Below are positions 10,620 through 21,440 of a DNA stretch of 64,000 nucleotides, one piece after another. Made by a program: the position numbers and the translations under genes. The notes beneath the pieces are model-generated. The model had not been told where the DNA came from. It saw nothing but the letters and a program-made list of their open reading frames with translations, and did not search any database. This DNA comes from Elysia crispata (taxonomy: Eukaryota > Mollusca > Gastropoda > Plakobranchidae): NCBI GenBank assembly GCA_033675545.1, contig JAWDGP010004619.1, forward strand, positions 12,501-76,500. Direction: 5' to 3'. Positions within the stretch are counted from its first letter, which is position 1. Every line of letters begins with the position of its first letter.

Positions 10620-11105
10620 AAGTGTTCGAAATGAGGAGGAGAGAAGTGCAAAACACAGCTCACCCGAGAAGTTATGTGAGCGCGCTCTCAGGCGGAGAGA
10701 GTATCGGAGGGGACGAAGTATAAATGAAAAGCTCACAACACAAAGAAGGCATGAAAGATTAACCAAAGAAAGTTGAAAGGAAGGAAGGAGATGGAGGAGA
10801 AATAGAGGACAGTATAAAGAACACTGTAATCGCCTCGACCATAGGAAAAAAAGAAGACTAAGAAATTGGAAACTAACACAGAAGGCCCTGACCGACAAAA
10901 TCAAAACAACTCTAATGTAGAGGACACAGACGAGGAGGATAGAAGGGAGACTTTCCCAACGCCCAACGCCCAACGCTAGAGTCGCTACTGACACACAAGC
11001 AAAATACGAAAAGAAAAGCACACATAGAAAAGGATTCACTAGAGCAACGCAAGATACTTTGATTAAATATAACTTAGCCAACATGACTAAAAAGGGAGAC
11101 TGCTA
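10620..11105 (+). pseudogene. Arginine-rich ORF relic between border units and array
   Basis: One frame stays almost open for about 160 codons, with two interruptions. It is strongly basic: segments such as CERALRRREYRRGRSINEK, KEGRRWRRNRGQYKEH and DHRKKRRLRNWKLTQKALTD. Base composition is clearly less AT-rich than the flanks, as in coding sequence. I do not recognise the family. A basic leader of a transposon protein is possible. A reverse-strand frame of 192 residues over the same interval is Leu/Ser/Phe-rich and is judged its shadow. Because satellite units flank it on both sides, it may be cargo of the element that generated the array (inference). Confidence 0.3.
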
Positions 11106-13852
11106 AAAAATCGATTCTCCGGTGGCCATATTGTTTTTAAGCTATTTTTAGAGATAGAAATATAAGAATTGGATTCCCCATTTCTATAAAAAAAATTCTC
11201 GCCGGAGAATCCAGTTTTCATTTTTCTATCTCTATAAATAGCATAATAAAAAAAATATGGCCATCGAGTATTCCAATTTTAGTTCTAAATATCTAAACCT
11301 AGAGTTTCCATCTCTAAAAATAATATTATTTCAATATGGCTGCAAGAGAATCAAATTCTAATTTGTCTATCTCTCTAAATAGACTAATTTCAAGATGGCC
11401 ATCGGGGAATCCAATTTAGAAATCTATAAAAAGGATAATAATATGGACGCCGGGAGATACAATTCTAGTTCTCAGTAACTAATTCCAAATTAATTCCGAT
11501 TAATTCTACTTTTTCCATCTCTATATGTAGAATAATTTCAAAATGGGCGCCGGTTAATTCTATTTTGGTAATTTCTATGATTAGCATCATTCCAATAAGG
11601 CCGCCGATGAATTCTATTTTGGCAATCTCTATAATTAGCATAATTCCAATTTGGAAATCTCTATAAAAAGAATAATTCCAATATGGCCGCCGGTAAATTC
11701 AATTTTGGTAATTTCTATAATTAGCATAATTCCAAATGGCCGCCAGTTAATTCCAATTTGGCAATCTCTCTAACTAGCATAATTCCAATATGGCCGCCAG
11801 TTAATTCCAATTTGGCAATCTCCATAAATAGCATAATTCCAATATGGCCGCCAGTTAATTCCCATTTGACAATCTCTGTATTAGCATAATTCCAATATGG
11901 CCGCCGGTTAATTCCAATTTGGCAATCTCCATAAATAGCATAATTCCAATATGGCCGCCAGTTAATTCCCATTTGACAATCTCTGTATTAGCATAATTCC
12001 AATATGGCCGCCGGTTAATTCTATTTTGGTAATTTGTATAATAAGCATAATTCCAATATGGCCACCAGTTAATTCCAATTTGGCAATCTCACTAACAAGT
12101 ATAATTCAAATATGGCCGCCAGTTAATTCCAATTTGGCAATCTCCATAAATAGCATAATTCCAATATGGCCGCCAGTTAATACCCATTTGGCAATCTCTG
12201 TATTAGCTTAATTCCAATATGGCCGCCAGTTAATTCTAATTTGGCAATCTCCATAAATAGCATAATTCCAAAATGGCCGCCGGAAAATTCCAATTTATCA
12301 ATCTCTGAATTAATATAATTCCAAAATGGCCGCCGGAAAATTCCAATTTGGTAATATCTATAATTATCATAATTCCAATATGGCCGCAATGAATTCTATT
12401 TTGGTAATCTCTATAATTAGCATAATTCCAATATAGCCGCCGCTTAATTCTATTTTGTTATTCTCTATAATTAGCATAATTCCAATATGGCCGCCGTTAT
12501 TTCCAATTTGGCAATCTCTATGATTAGCATAATTCCAATATGGCCGCCGGTGCATCTTATTTTGGCACTTTCTAAGATACGCATAATTCAAATATGGCCG
12601 CCGGGTAATTCTATTTTTGTATTCTCTATTACTAGAATAATTCCAATATGGCCGCCGATAATTCCAATTTGGCCGCCAGTAATTACAATTTTGCGATCTC
12701 TATAAATAGCATAATTCCAATATGGCCGCCAAATAATTTCAATTTAGCAATCTCTATAATTAGGATAATTCCAATATGGCCACCAGTTAATTACAATTTG
12801 GCAATCTTTATAATTAGCATAATTCCAATATGGCCGCCGGAAAATTCCAATTTGTTAATCTCTATAATTATCATAATTCCAATATGGCTGCCGGTGAATT
12901 CTATTTTGGTAATCTCTGTAATTAGCATAATTCCAATATGGCCGCCAGTGAATTCCAATTTGGCAATCTCCATAAATAGTATAATTCCAACATAGCCGGC
13001 GGGTAATTTTATTTTGGTATTCTCTATAATTAGCATAATTCCAATATGGCCGCCGATAATTCCAATTTGGCAATCTCTATAAATACCATATATCTAATAT
13101 GTCCGATAATTCCAATATGGCCGCCAGTAATTACAATTTTGCGATCTCTATAAATAGCATAATTCCAATATGGCCGCCAAATAATTTCAATTTAGCCAAT
13201 CTCTATAATTAGGATCATTCCAATATGGCCGACGGGTAATTCTATCTTGGTAATCTCTTTAATTAGTATAATTCCAATATGGCCGCCAGTTAATTCCAAT
13301 TTGGCAATCTCTGTATTAGCAAAATTCGAAAATGGCCGCCGGAAAATTCGAATTTGGTAATCTCTATAATTATCATAATTCCAATATGGCCGCCGGTGAA
13401 TTCTATTTTGGTAATCTCTATAGTTAGCATAATTCAAATATGGCCGCCGCTGAATTCTATTTTGGTATTCTCTATAATCAGCATAATTCCAATATGGCCG
13501 CCGATATTTCTAATTTGGCAATCTCTATGCTTAGCATAATTCCAATATGTTCGCCGGTGAATTTTATTTTGGCAATCTCTAAAATACGCATAATTCAAAT
13601 ATGGCCGCCGGGTAATTCTATTTTTGTATTCTCTATTACTAAAATAATTCCAATGTGGCCGCCGATAATTCCAATTTGGCAATCTCTATAAATACCGTAA
13701 TTCCCATATAGCCGCCGCTTAATTCTATTTTGGTATTCTCTATAATTAGCATAATTCCAATATGGCCGCCGATATTTCCAAATTCGCAATCTCTATGATT
13801 AGCATAATTCCAATATGGCCGCCGGTGAATTTTATTTTGGCAATCTCTAAAA

Positions 13853-14804
13853 AGACCCTTTGTGAGCAACATAGGCACCCCGCAAGGAGACAGTCTTAGC
13901 CCCGTATTGTTTTCAGTATATTTAGAGAATGCCCTGAAAGAAGTAAGAACCATCTTGCCACGACCGACCAATAAACTGGAAAAGACTCTACCTACAGAGA
14001 TTGCATACGCTGACGACGTAGATTTTGTTGGTCTGAATTTCGTCGATACGGAAGAAGTACAAAACACCTTACATAAATACAATCTACTGGTCAATATAGA
14101 TAAGACAGAGTTTACAACGTTGTCAAGAGCTGGAACAGAGTATAAAAATACAAAAAAAGTTGGAACTCTCATAGGCGACGAAGAAGACGTTGAGAGGAGG
14201 AAACGACTATCCAATGCAGCACTGACAAAGCTTCTAAATGTCTGGATCAAAGGAGATAAGATTAAAAGAAAGACCAAGCTGAAATTATACAGGTCGCTCG
14301 TAAAATCAATACTTGTCTACAACTGCGGCACCTGGGCACTGACAAAATCTGAAGAAGAAAAATTAAATGCATTTCATCGTAAACAGCTAAGGAAAGTTCT
14401 CAACATCAAATACCCCGTTAAAATCACAAATTCATCTCTTTACAACAAGTGCGAGGAACACCCCCTTTCTATTTATATACTTGAGAACAGGTGGCGCCTT
14501 TTCGGGCACATACTTAGAAGAAATATTGAAATACCTGCTAATAAATCAATGAACAGCTATTTCGCCACACACGGAAAAAAGTTTCGGGGCCGCCCTTTAA
14601 CAACACTACCAGTCGTCCTCAACAAAGACCTATCAAGACTACAAGAAAACACACTACAACTCACAACTAGGGAAGACCTCGAACACCTAAGATGCATCGC
14701 CCGGAACAGACAGCAATGGAGAGAACTGTCGACGAGAATCCGAAAAGCTGCCGAAGCGCCCCCGTCGGACGACTGAGACGCGGAAGGCCCTAAGTCAAGT
14801 AAGT
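13853..14804 (+). mobile_element. 5'-truncated LINE inserted in the satellite array
   Basis: CAATCTCTAAAA occurs at 13,841-13,852 and 14,805-14,816. Intact array units carry this word once at the same place, so it is a 12-bp target-site duplication around a 952-bp insertion. The insertion contains an open C-terminal reverse-transcriptase frame and ends in a short AAGT-rich tail rather than poly(A). These are hallmarks of target-primed reverse transcription. Apart from 5' truncation it looks recent, since the frame is still open. Confidence 0.9.
13862..14776 (+). CDS. Non-LTR retrotransposon reverse transcriptase, C-terminal fragment (304 codons)
   Basis: Starts inside the palm domain with NIGTPQGDSLSPVLFSVYL (motif B), followed by the catalytic IAYADDVDFVGL (motif C). 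The thumb region has VGTLIGDEEDVERRKRLSNA and VYNCGTWALTKSEEEKLNAF. The C-terminal part has RWRLFGHILRR and GKKFRGRPLTTLP, and a final AAEAPPSDD before the stop at 14,774-14,776. Fingers, endonuclease and any ORF1 are missing because of 5' truncation, so the Met at 13,862 is not a real start. I recognise it as LINE-like but cannot name the clade. No in-frame stop occurs, unlike the LINE relic at 7.2 kb, which argues for a young insertion. Confidence 0.88.
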   Translation: MSNIGTPQGDSLSPVLFSVYLENALKEVRTILPRPTNKLEKTLPTEIAYADDVDFVGLNFVDTEEVQNTLHKYNLLVNIDKTEFTTLSRAGTEYKNTKKVGTLIGDEEDVERRKRLSNAALTKLLNVWIKGDKIKRKTKLKLYRSLVKSILVYNCGTWALTKSEEEKLNAFHRKQLRKVLNIKYPVKITNSSLYNKCEEHPLSIYILENRWRLFGHILRRNIEIPANKSMNSYFATHGKKFRGRPLTTLPVVLNKDLSRLQENTLQLTTREDLEHLRCIARNRQQWRELSTRIRKAAEAPPSDD

Positions 14805-16620
14805 CAATCTCTAAAATATGCATAATTCAAATATGGCCGCCGGGTAATTCTATTTTTGTATTCTCTATTACTAAAATAATTCCAATGTGGCCGCCGATAA
14901 TTCCAAATATGGCAATCTCTATAAATACCGTAATTCCCATGTGGCCGCCGCTTAATTCTCTTTTGGTATTCTCTATAAATACCATAATTCCAATATGGCC
15001 GCCGATAATTCCGATTTGGCAATCTCTATAAATACCATATATCCAATATGTCCTCGGTTAATTTTATTTTTGGTAATTTCTATAATTAGCATTATTCGAA
15101 TATGGCCGCCAGTTACTTCCAATTTGCCAATCTCTATAATTAGCATAATTCCAATATGGCCGCCAGTTAATTCCAATTTGGCAATTTCTGTATTAGCATA
15201 ATTCCAAAATGGCCGCCGGAAAATTCCAATTTGGTAATCTCTATATTTATCATAATTCCAATATGGCCGCCAGTTAATTCTAATTTGGCAATGTCTCTAA
15301 CTAGCATTATTCATATATGGCCGCCATTTAATTTCAGTTTGGTAATCTCCATAAATAGCATAATTCCAACATGGCCGCCGATAATTCCAATTTGGGAATC
15401 TCTATAAATACCGTAATTCCAATATGTCCGCCGGTTAATTTTATTTTGGTAATTTCTATAATTAGCATTATTTCAATATGGCCGCCAGTTAATTCAAATT
15501 TGTCAATCTCTATAAATAGCATAATTCCAATATGTCCGCCAGTAATTTCAATTTTGCGATATCTATAAATAGCATAATCCCAATATGGCCGCCAGTTAAT
15601 TTCAATTTAGCAATCTCTACAATTAGGATTATTCCAATATGGCCGCCGGTGAATTATATCTTGGCAATCTCTATAATTAGCATAATTGCAATATGGCCGC
15701 CTGTTAATTCTATTTCGGTACTTTCTATAATTATTATAAATCGAATATGGCCGCCGGTGAATTCTATTTCGGTTATTTCAATAATTAGCATAATTCCAAT
15801 ATGGCTGCCGGGTAATTCTATTTTGGTAATCTCAATAATTAGCATAATTATAATATAGCCGTTGGTAATTTATTTAATTAGCATAATTCCAATATGGCCG
15901 CCGGGTAATTTTTTTTTCTGGTAATCTCTATAATTAGCATAATTCCAATATGGCCGTCACTTAGTTCCAATTTTGCAATCTCTATAAATAGCATGATTCT
16001 AATATGGCCGCCGCTTAATTCTATTTTGGCAATCTCTAAAAATAGCATAATTTCAATTTGGCAAATCTATGAAAAGCATAATTTCAATATGGCCGCCGGT
16101 TATTTCTATTCCTCCTATCTCTATAAATAGCATAATTGTAACATGGCCGATGATTAATTCTACTTTTTCCTTCTCTGTCAATAGGATTACTTCAATATGG
16201 CCGCCGGTTAATTCTTTTTTTACCATCTCTATAAATAGCATAATTTCAATATGGCCGTCGGTTAATTCTATTTCTTCCATCTCATAAATAGCTAAATTTC
16301 AATATTGCCGCCGGTTCATTCTATTTCTTCCATCTCTATAAATAGTTTAATTTCAATATGGCCGCCGATTAGTTCTAGTTTTTCCATCTCCATAAATACC
16401 AACATATCAATATGGCCGCCGTTTAATTCTATTTTTACCATCTCTATAAATAGCTTAATTTCAATATGGCCGCCGATTAATTCTATTTTTACCATCTCTA
16501 TACATAGAGAATTTCAATATGGCCAAAATGATTAATTCAATTTTTTATATCTTTATTATACTGGTTGTATCTCTATAAAAAGCCAAATTTCAATGTATCC
16601 GCCGGGGAATTTAAAGGGAT

Positions 16621-17425
<805 letters not shown>

Positions 17426-19580
17426 GATGAAGAAAAAATTGAAGTCAGTCGGAAAAAGGGAAACTTAGTGTAAAAGGACGAAAATGATATTTGTGATTTG
17501 TCCTTTGAAAACAAAGATAAAAGTTTAAAATATTTTCAGTAGGAATCTGATAATGAAGTTAGAAGTTAGTACAACCTGATAATAAAGTTCTATCTGTGAA
17601 AGCGACAGATAGATGCTAGCTTTCAACTTTATTGTGATTTAACATGCAAGTAAAGAGAAAGACATTTTTCCCAGGTTGTGGTAGATCTAATCCACAAGTA
17701 TACTTATTCTGTAGAGTGGTCAAAAGTAATATCAATTACTGTACTATTATAAAAATGACGGATGGTAAACTCTGTACAATGAATTTAAATCACTTAATGA
17801 ATACCATAAGCATTTATGTAAACTCTGATTGTAAATAGTAGGAGGTATTCAAAACATGAACATTATAAAAAAAAAATCAAAACAACAAAGATAGATACAA
17901 AGAGTGTTATACAGAGTTTATTCAGAGAAATGCAAATTATAAAAAAAAAATTCTAATTCACTGTTTCCTAAAAAAATTACACAAAAAGTATTTGATTCAA
18001 GAGTTAATTTCATCTCATTAAGACCTGACATAGATTTTGGTAATCATCCAAATAGAACACACTTTACAGATTTATCTAAAAGTGAAATAAAACATTTTAA
18101 GAAAATCTTTCTAAAATTACAATAAATATAACTGAACAAATGTTTTTTTTTTTTTTAAATATACGATTAAACCTTTTACCTGTTCTCTCTCTCTCTGTAT
18201 ATATATATATAAAAGAATCCTATGTGTCAGACCAGAAAAACTTGTATGTTCCACATGCAAGCTGTAGGGACCTGGTGTGGACCCATTCTCCATGGTCTTC
18301 AATACATCCATTATTTCATTTTCTTCCTGTCTTCGCCTGTCTTCAAAAAAGGTGAGTTGAAATATCCTTGAGAACATTTTTGCTCTTTGCTCCAGTGATT
18401 TAACTTTTTTTCATAACAACTCCTAGTTTCTTTAAAATACTTTGGACTCATCAGTAATGTAACTGTGTCTCTATCTACCTTAACCAAACGGTGTATACAG
18501 TTTAAGACTGTTTTTTTTTGTGTGTGTGTTCTCATCCTTTTATTCCAGCTCTAATTGGAGTCACTTTTGATCTCTTCATTTTGATCAGCCAATGATTCTA
18601 CTGTGTATTTGATATTTCATAATGAATGTTGTTCTTTTTAGAATCTCTTTTTCACATCTTTTGTGCACAGTACTCCTAATCAGGATATTTTGTACATTTT
18701 AGTTGGGCAGCAATGGCAGCTTTAGGAGATTACAATTAAACTACATAGAGGACACCTGCCAAGGGTCAACATGAGTTAGGTGTCAGGTACTTGCAGTTTG
18801 ATGTAATTTAGCAGCAAAATTACCTTTGGTCACATCTTACTGACCTAGCATGTATGGTGAAATTATTTGATTTACTCTACTTGCAAACTCTAATGGATAG
18901 GCTTTATCTGTTTTCATTAGTGCAAACTGAACAGAGTATATAACCTGGAGTACAAACGACTATAGTTTGAAAACCAGGAATTCAGCACCACTGGCAAAAG
19001 GTGAATTTAAATTAATATCATGGTATCCGGCAAAGTCAGAAAGTAGGATTCTGTACGGTAATTAAAGTTGTACTATGGTCTGAAATTTAACATGGGGTGG
19101 AATTTTGAGGAAAATGTAATCCCTATCTACAGGAAATTTTGATGCTTTGCTGAACAGACTTGTGACTTAGAGTTAGATTGTTCTGCTTAATTACTCTTTG
19201 CTGAGATCTCATGTGTTAGAGTTAGACTTCTGCTTAATTACTCTTTGCTGAGATCTCATGTGTTAAGGGACAGGGATCTATATAGACGTGGAATAAAATA
19301 GGCCTTCTTAGAAAGTACATGCTTTTCTATACAAGAAAGAAGTGGTGATTTCATTGGTCAGAATTTAGGAACATGGTCCGTCAATGCTTTAACTTTGTAA
19401 GTGGCTGTTGTGAATTATGTCATTACATTTATTGATATATTAATACCATTCTTAGCATAAAAATATCAATAATGTATCGGGGAACTTAACTTTTCTCTGA
19501 AACAGTAGTAAAGGAAAGTGGAAAAAAATTTATTTATAGGATAATGAACAGTTTGCTTTAAAAAAAAAAAGGGAAAAATT
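17426..19580. other. AT-rich non-coding stretch
   Basis: No gene recognised. A CTCTCTCTCT(GTATAT)n short tract lies near 18,183-18,212. Minus-strand frames at 18.1-18.5 kb are Lys/Ser-rich without domains. Confidence 0.45.
19170..19265. repeat. Tandem duplication of about 48 bp
   Basis: GAGTTAGAYT...TGCTTAATTACTCTTTGCTG and on to AGATCTCATGTGTTA occurs twice head to tail (19,170-19,218 and 19,219-19,265), differing by a short gap. Confidence 0.85.
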
Positions 19581-19589
19581 TTTTAATAT

Positions 19590-19662
19590 CTTTTACTGGA
19601 ATGTAAGAAATCTACAGAATAGAACTTTATACTGGTCTTAAAAGTCATATTCTCTTTTTATC
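19590..19662 (+). repeat. Dispersed repeat, copy 1
   Basis: TCTTTTACTGGAATGTAAGA and the following sequence to about 19,662 match 32,807-32,880 (AAGAAATCTWYAGAATARAA, CTTTRTACTGG) at about four of five positions. The family is unknown. Confidence 0.55.
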
Positions 19663-19666
19663 CTCA

Positions 19667-19745
19667 GCTGCTGGTGAATCAGAGAGAGGATGTGATGCTT
19701 TGCATTTTATTGAGATAATGGCTTCCTTCAATTCCCTTTATGAAG
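19667..19745 (+). other. Possible splice-bounded exon
   Basis: TCTCTTTTTATCCTCAG is an excellent acceptor at 19,666 and GAAG|GTAAAA a plausible donor at 19,745. Between them one frame is open, reading AGESERGCDALHFIEIMASF. No match to a known family is recognised and no neighbouring exon could be linked, so this is only a candidate. Confidence 0.2.
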
Positions 19746-21178
19746 GTAAAAATAAGCTGATGTTTTTGGATCTAGAGTATCAGGCTTTTCTTGTACAACA
19801 TGCATACATAATTGTTTAAGAAATATCCCAGGTTATATTGATTTAAGATTATTATTAGATCTTTTTAATCTTCAATACTGTTTGTATACTGGTCTCAGAA
19901 CATTTAATCCATGTAACAGACTCTCTTCTCTAGTTGTAACTGTTATGTCAAACAATTTAGAAATAAATGCAAATATAGAAAAGATAATATTAGAAATGCT
20001 GCCAGGCTACACCTAGTTCATCTGAATAGCTTGAACATGAAATTCTTTAGTAATACAATCTCAACAGATGAGGACAAATGACAAATAAATTCATTGGAAT
20101 AAACAAACCATATAATTAACTAGAAAATTATAGAAAAATTACAATTCATAACATTCATTCAATTAGAACATCTTTGGTCAGCCAAACAACGTCACTGGAC
20201 AATCTCTTACAAAAAATAAACACTGCAGGAAAGAAATTAAATGTGAAATGCTATTTGTCTCTCAAATTTAGTAATTGTGCAAGCTTTTAAAAAAAAAAAA
20301 AGCAAACTATAATTCATCATGATTACTGGATGTAGTTATTGATGTAAAAAGGCATTTGGGGTATAGGGCTCTCACTATTTTGTAATCTACAGAATGGACT
20401 GTTTGATTCACACTGCACATTTAATCTCTAGGCTAAAGTCTTTTTTCTGTTGAGGTTTAGCTTGTGTTTAGATAATATAACCTCTATATCTTGAGGTATA
20501 CCAGAGACAATACTGTCTATGATTTGAAGTATTTAGATGAAGCTGGAGTGGGCCACTTGCAGTGTAAAATTATCATCCTTAGAACCTTCTTTCTTTGTAA
20601 GTTGAGAATGAATGGGGATTTTTAATAATAGAAATCAAGGTATATCAAAATTTTGCTAATCTGAACACATTATCTGCATCATTTTGTGCGTATGAATCAC
20701 CTTTTGTCCTCTGCTCATCTTTGATAGTATGGATGCATGTTTTAAATTTTTAAAAAGATTTGTGTATTTGGCTGCCTCTAAATCTGGAATGGGTCTGGGT
20801 AAATTCAGGGCTGCTGCAGCATCATTAAATTCTATGACATTGGTGCTTATGAATTTCCATAAGAAGTTTTTTTTTTTTTGATAAACCCCATAAACCAGCT
20901 TATGTTTTTACAGATGCTCTGACCAGACCCTAATTCTTTGCTGTGAGTTTTGGATCTTCAGTTGTGATTGTGTGCTTGTTTATGTAAGCCCATGGTGGAT
21001 TTCTGAAGTCATCACTGTAACACTAGACCACCGGCAGTAACGGTTCCTTCTCTAAAATTTTATATAACTTACCATAAGACACAGTAGGGCCTTAATCAGT
21101 AGAATGAGATTTTATAGAAAAGTAGTTGATTTTCGGAAACTAAGCCTAAGCCATTGTACATCTGAACTACTTACTTAC
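19746..21178. other. AT-rich non-coding stretch
   Basis: No gene or repeat recognised. Short poly-A and poly-T runs near 20,288 and 20,866. Confidence 0.45.
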
Positions 21179-21440
21179 TTACTGCCCTTTTTGCCGTGAG
21201 CAATTAGGGCAGCTTGCTGTTTCTGTAACAATATCATTTTTACAAGATAGAGTTGTTAGCCCTATGCTAAACCTACAAGTAGGGGGAGGGGGTGGATCGT
21301 ATCTAGTCTGGCCTCTATCCTTTGACCTGTCCGGCTTGGGTGGCCCTACCAGGAGCACGAGGCTCTCGCCGGCATAGCACATCTGAACTAGCGCATTATT
21401 TATATACAAAAAGTTTGCTAAAAACGTAAGATACAAAAGT
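21170..21440 (-). repeat. GC-richer dispersed repeat
   Basis: After (ACTT)n at 21,168-21,181 a GC-richer block contains CTGCCCTTTTTGCCGTGAGC, a GGGGGAGGGGGTGGATCG run and GGCCCTACCAGGAGCACGAG. It yields an 85-codon minus-strand frame with PPKPDRSKDRGQTRYDPPP. The abrupt composition change and simple-repeat edge suggest a short retroposon. I recall similar translated fragments in other invertebrate genomes but cannot name the family. Confidence 0.4.

Larger units (their letters stand above)
11112..16620 (+). repeat. Satellite array of about 54-bp units with ATGGCCGCC core
   Basis: A unit is roughly AATTCCAATATGGCCGCCRG, then TTAATTCYATTTTGGYAATC, then TCTATAATTAGCAT, giving a usual period of 54 bp. 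After subtracting the inserted LINE, the tract holds about 80 units. Variants alternate: TCTATTTTGGTAAT versus TCCAATTTGGCAAT, and ATAATTAGCAT versus ATAAATAGCAT. The first unit (about 11,112-11,180) is inverted relative to the rest. Units at both margins are more diverged, and the right margin (16.05-16.6 kb) is enriched in TTCCATCTCTATAAATAG. The period is a multiple of three, so long stop-free frames arise on both strands without being genes. Confidence 0.95.

Noticed and set aside
10506-11084. 192-codon minus-strand frame
   Set aside because: Leu/Ser/Phe/Val-rich with no domain. It is the reverse shadow of an Arg/Lys/Glu-rich plus-strand frame.
11112-16620. Regular repeats with fairly even spacing reminiscent of a CRISPR array
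   Set aside because: Units are directly contiguous without unique spacers, the surroundings are intron-containing eukaryotic DNA with LINEs and LTR elements, and there are no cas genes. It is satellite DNA.
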